Assembly (NCBI GenBank): GCA_026707225.1
Contig: JAPOXG010000001.1
Coordinates: 1 to 64,000, forward strand
DNA length: 64,000 bases
DNA from: Chloroflexota bacterium
GTDB lineage: Bacteria > Chloroflexota > Anaerolineae > Aggregatilineales > Phototrophicaceae
Reading direction: 5' to 3'
The notes under the pieces are model-generated. The model worked only from the letters and a program-made list of their open reading frames with translations, searched no databases and had not been told where the DNA came from. The first letter of the stretch is position 1. Each line of letters begins with the position of its first letter. The position numbers and the translations under genes are program-made. This document shows positions 61,496 through 64,000 of this stretch, one piece after another.

Positions 61496-61557
61496 GCTAT
61501 CAAATCTCGATTCTGTGTAGCGCGAGGCACACGCTTCTCATTGTTTCTTGCTTTGAA

Positions 61558-62016
61558 TTATGACGCGCTACCTTTAATTTCGCAAACCGACCGCTTCGAT
61601 AGCAGCCACTCAGACGTCAATTCGAGCACTCGATTCAACTCTAGTTTCTCTTTGCCCCGCAGCGCGCATTCCCATATAGTCAATACTCGCCAGCCTTCTT
61701 TAACCAGAGACTGACGATTAGACATATCGCGTTCTTTATTTCTAGCGACTTTTCTGCGCCAATATTCAGAGTTGGAGCTTGGCATCCTACAGAGCGGGCA
61801 AGAGTGGCCGTGCCAGAAACAACCATTGATCTGTATAACAGACTTGAATCGCGGAAAAACGAGGTCGGGCTTACCTGGAAGTTCTTTGACGTGCAGCCGA
61901 TAGCGGAACCCTAAGGAGTGCAATCCCTTTCTTATCAAGAGTTCGGGTTTGGTGTCTTTGCTCCCGACCTTGGACATTACCTCGCTTCGTTTTGCTGGAG
62001 ATACCGTGTCAGTCAA
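61558..62016 (-). CDS. vsr: Very short patch repair endonuclease
   Basis: A 152-residue nuclease that nicks beside T:G mismatches arising from deaminated 5-methylcytosine. Starting at TTG 62014-62016 (overlapping the tsf stop as TTGA), the residues fall at the E. coli Vsr positions: E25 in TKPE, catalytic D51 in GKPDLVF, C66, W68, H69, H71 and C73 in GCFWHGHSC, W86, and C117 in WEC. This exact numbering supports the TTG start. It protects against mutation at sites made by the neighbouring methyltransferase. Confidence 0.92.
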   Translation of the reverse strand: MTDTVSPAKRSEVMSKVGSKDTKPELLIRKGLHSLGFRYRLHVKELPGKPDLVFPRFKSVIQINGCFWHGHSCPLCRMPSSNSEYWRRKVARNKERDMSNRQSLVKEGWRVLTIWECALRGKEKLELNRVLELTSEWLLSKRSVCEIKGSAS

Positions 62017-62618
62017 TTCTCGTCGCCGATGGCGAAGCGCTGGAAGCGGCCGATGTGGATCGTCTCGCCGACCTCGGCCACCGTTTCCTGCAGGTATTGC
62101 CCCACCGTCTTGTCGTCGTCTTTGATGAAGGACTGCTCCATCAGCACGATTTCTTCGTACCATTTGTTCATGCGGCCAGCGACGATCTTCTCGGCGATAT
62201 GCTCCGGTTTGCCTTCGTCCAGCGCGCGATCCAGCTGCAGGCGCGTTTCGGAGGCTACGATGTCTGCGGGCACATCATCTCGCTGGACATATTTCGGGCG
62301 CATGTTGGCGATGTGCATGGCGATGTCTTTGGCGAAGCCTTTGAATTGGTCAGTCGCGGCGACGAAGTCGGTCTCGCAGTTCACTTCGACCATGACCGCC
62401 AGGCGATTGTCAAAGTGAAGGTAATTGCCGATGACGCCTTCGTTCGCGCTGCGCCCCTTGCCTTGGAGCTTGATGCCGTCCTTGAGCGCTTTTTCGCGCA
62501 GGAATTCAGCGGCGGCGTCCATATCGCCATTGTGCTGTTCCAGCGCCTTCTTGCAATCCAGCGGGCCGGCGCCGGTCTTATCTCGGAGTGCCTTAACCTC
62601 TTTTGCCGTTACAGCCAT
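62013..62618 (-). CDS. tsf: Translation elongation factor Ts
   Basis: A 201-residue short-type EF-Ts, the nucleotide exchange factor of EF-Tu. VKALRDKTGAGPLDCKKALEQ is the N-terminal UBA-like domain with the TGAG signature. VMVEVNCETDFVAATDQFK is the core contact with EF-Tu. The short form has a single core subdomain, as in Thermus, Chloroflexota and cyanobacteria, unlike the 283-residue E. coli protein. ATG 62618 is used; GTG 62627 is possible. It lies 32 bp after rpsB, and its stop overlaps the vsr start. Confidence 0.95.
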   Translation of the reverse strand: MAVTAKEVKALRDKTGAGPLDCKKALEQHNGDMDAAAEFLREKALKDGIKLQGKGRSANEGVIGNYLHFDNRLAVMVEVNCETDFVAATDQFKGFAKDIAMHIANMRPKYVQRDDVPADIVASETRLQLDRALDEGKPEHIAEKIVAGRMNKWYEEIVLMEQSFIKDDDKTVGQYLQETVAEVGETIHIGRFQRFAIGDEN

Positions 62619-62650
62619 CTTTCGCACAATCTCCGTATTGAGTGGTTGGC

Positions 62651-63565
62651 TTAGTCTTCGTTGTCGCCCCCGGCAGCGCTGCCGTCTTCACTAGCGGGCG
62701 CGCCGTTCTGGCTGGCGCCGTCTTCGCCTTCGGTCTCTTCACTTTCCTCTTCGCCGAAAAGTTTGGTATCGCGCAGTTTGGCAAGGGTCGATTCGCCCAG
62801 CAGATCTTCGTCAGCGATTTCTTCGTCAAAGGCATCGGTGAATGTCTGTTCCTCTTCTACTTCGATGCCGGCTGATTGACGCAGGTTGTGCCCTTCGTTC
62901 ACGGCATCGGCCAGCGCGCCAATCAACAGGCGAATGGAGCGCATGGCATCGTCATTGGCGGGCAAGATATGATCAACCATGTCGGGGTCGGCGTTGGTAT
63001 CGACCAGCGCCATCACCGGAATCTTCAAGATGTTAGCTTCTTTGACGGCGGTGTATTCGCGCTCGGCATCGACCACGATGAGCAGGTCGGGCACGCGCGT
63101 CATCTCGCGGATGCCGCCCAAGCGCAGTTGCAGCTTGGCGATTTTGCGCTCGAGCACCAGCCCTTCTTTTTTGGTCAGCCGGTCGAATTCGCCGGCGTCG
63201 CGGCGCTGTTCCAATTGCTTCAAAGTGTCGATGCGGCTGCGGATGGTCTTCCAGTTGGTCAGCGTCCCGCCCAGCCATCGGTAATTGACATAGGGCATGG
63301 CACAGCGTTCGGCTTCCCGCTGGACGATTTCCTGCGCCTGGCGCTTGGTGCCGACAAAGAGGACGGAACCGCCGCCCGCGACCAGATCGGCGAGCTTGTC
63401 GTGAAAGTCGTTCAAGTTTGATAGGGTGATCTGCAAGTCGATGATGTGAATCCCGTTGCGCTGGGTGAAGATGAATTCATCCATCTTCGGGTTCCACTTG
63501 TTGGTGCGATGCCCGAAATGGACACCGGTTTCAAGCAGGGTTCGCATTCTTACAGCTGAGGGCAT
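62651..63565 (-). CDS. rpsB: 30S ribosomal protein S2
   Basis: A 304-residue ribosomal protein. LLETGVHFGHRTNKWNPKM opens the S2 fold. VLFVGTKRQAQEIV, YVNYRWLGGTLTNW and VDTNADPDMVDHILPANDDA are the standard S2 signatures. About 70 residues beyond the usual end form an acidic, Glu/Asp/Ser/Gly-rich tail without fold. AAGGAG lies eight bases before ATG 63565. First gene of the rpsB-tsf operon. Confidence 0.96.
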   Translation of the reverse strand: MPSAVRMRTLLETGVHFGHRTNKWNPKMDEFIFTQRNGIHIIDLQITLSNLNDFHDKLADLVAGGGSVLFVGTKRQAQEIVQREAERCAMPYVNYRWLGGTLTNWKTIRSRIDTLKQLEQRRDAGEFDRLTKKEGLVLERKIAKLQLRLGGIREMTRVPDLLIVVDAEREYTAVKEANILKIPVMALVDTNADPDMVDHILPANDDAMRSIRLLIGALADAVNEGHNLRQSAGIEVEEEQTFTDAFDEEIADEDLLGESTLAKLRDTKLFGEEESEETEGEDGASQNGAPASEDGSAAGGDNED

Positions 63566-63668
63566 TGTTGAAGCTCCTTCAATTGACGGTGTTTGATTCT
63601 CGCACATCATTCAACCTCCGGTGACAATCCGAACAGGCGGACAACACCCACCGCGAGTCCTGATGCGT

Positions 63669-63684
63669 GGGATTTGGCAATCCC
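63669..63684 (-). other. Small hairpin in the rpsB leader
   Basis: A perfect 6-bp inverted repeat (GGGATT/AATCCC) with a four-base loop lies in the untranslated leader between promoter and rpsB. S2 leaders are often autoregulated, but this hairpin is too simple to assign that role. Confidence 0.3.
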
Positions 63685-63713
63685 GGCCAATTTTTTGGGG
63701 GATGCCGCGGCGC

Positions 63714-63742
63714 ATTCTATCATAGGTGCGCGGCAAGGGCAA
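63714..63742 (-). promoter_or_regulatory. Promoter of the rpsB-tsf operon
   Basis: On the minus strand, -35 TTGCCC (63737-63742) and -10 TAGAAT (63714-63719) with a 17-base spacer. The leader to rpsB would be about 140 bases, long enough for regulation. Confidence 0.5.
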
Positions 63743-63786
63743 TGATCGCTTGGCGCGCGCTGTGAGCTCGCACTTGTATTAGCGCG

Positions 63787-64000
63787 TCAGGTCGCTGCCG
63801 CGCTCAGAATCTCCTCCAATGCGCGAATGAAGGCTTGATTGTCTTCGTGGGCGCTTGCGCTGACGCGGAGGCTATAAGGCATATTATTTCGGGTCTGCGT
63901 CCGCAAGAGGAAGCCGCGCTCCAGCAGCTGCTGATTAAGGTCTTCCGCCACCAATTGAGTCTCGAACAAGATGAAATTTGTCTGGGGCCTCCAGTATTTG
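63787..64000 (-). CDS. Aminotransferase class I/II, HisC-like, C-terminal part
   Basis: The last 70 or so residues of a gene that runs off the window end. TNFILFE is the C-terminal strand typical of histidinol-phosphate and related aminotransferases. LNQQLLERGFLLRTQT follows, and SLRVSASAHEDNQAFIRALEEIL is the usual terminal helix. Whether it is histidinol-phosphate aminotransferase or a threonine-phosphate decarboxylase-like relative cannot be told from this end. The pyridoxal-binding lysine lies outside the window. Confidence 0.7.
   Translation of the reverse strand, partial: KYWRPQTNFILFETQLVAEDLNQQLLERGFLLRTQTRNNMPYSLRVSASAHEDNQAFIRALEEILSAAAT

Overview
The window reads as a chromosomal segment of a GC-rich bacterium, most probably a member of the Chloroflexota (Anaerolineae-like). 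This is an inference from overall character: Tat-dependent sugar-binding proteins starting with SRRDFLK/SRREFLK, a lipoprotein with a Thr/Pro-rich spacer and SH3 repeats, a UMF1-type permease, and sugar ABC importers that lack their own ATPase. No rRNA gene, CRISPR array, prophage or transposase gene was seen. Genes are densely packed, with many ATGA/TGATG overlaps.

Layout. 0.1-10.5 kb: housekeeping and envelope genes (VOC protein, PspA with a membrane coiled-coil partner, homoserine dehydrogenase, two Bcp-type peroxiredoxins, a UMF1 permease with a large extracytoplasmic insert, a polytopic glycan-type membrane protein, an SH3 lipoprotein). 10.7-12.5 kb: a Nudix-like protein and an AT-richer pair of small membrane proteins. 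12.6-20.2 kb: an operon of NERD protein, AddB and AddA for double-strand-break processing. 20.4-23.6 kb: a histidine-kinase-like protein without its phospho-acceptor histidine, a YacP-type NYN RNase, tRNA-Pro, tRNA-Gly and tRNA-Met, and two DinB proteins. 23.8-30.1 kb and 31.5-36.9 kb: two carbohydrate loci, each a Tat-exported binding protein and two permeases; the first adds an FAD oxidoreductase and a four-carbon acid-sugar kinase, the second a glycoside-hydrolase-like enzyme. 37-41 kb: a cobalamin importer (btuF-btuC-btuD) behind a cobalamin riboswitch and terminator, ending in a decayed cobO. 41-54 kb: sugar dehydrogenase/aldo-keto reductase pair, FtsK, quinone oxidoreductase, M42 peptidase, P450, ribulokinase, Amt. 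54-58 kb: Dtd operon, a TPR protein and a GT4 glycosyltransferase.

58.3-64 kb is the most interesting part. The conserved order rpsB-tsf-pyrH is interrupted between tsf and pyrH by a Vsr endonuclease, a C5-cytosine methyltransferase and a GIY-YIG nuclease (a type II restriction-modification set), followed by a MerB-like (organomercurial lyase family) gene. The MerB-like reading frame has an in-frame TGA exactly where the family has its second catalytic cysteine. Coding continues for 75 more codons, and a hairpin just after the TGA closely resembles a bacterial SECIS element (loop GGUC, bulged U at position 17 counted from the TGA). I therefore propose a selenocysteine-containing MerB-family protein, C89/D92/U151. 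No selA, selB, selC or selD gene is in the window, so this rests on sequence pattern alone.
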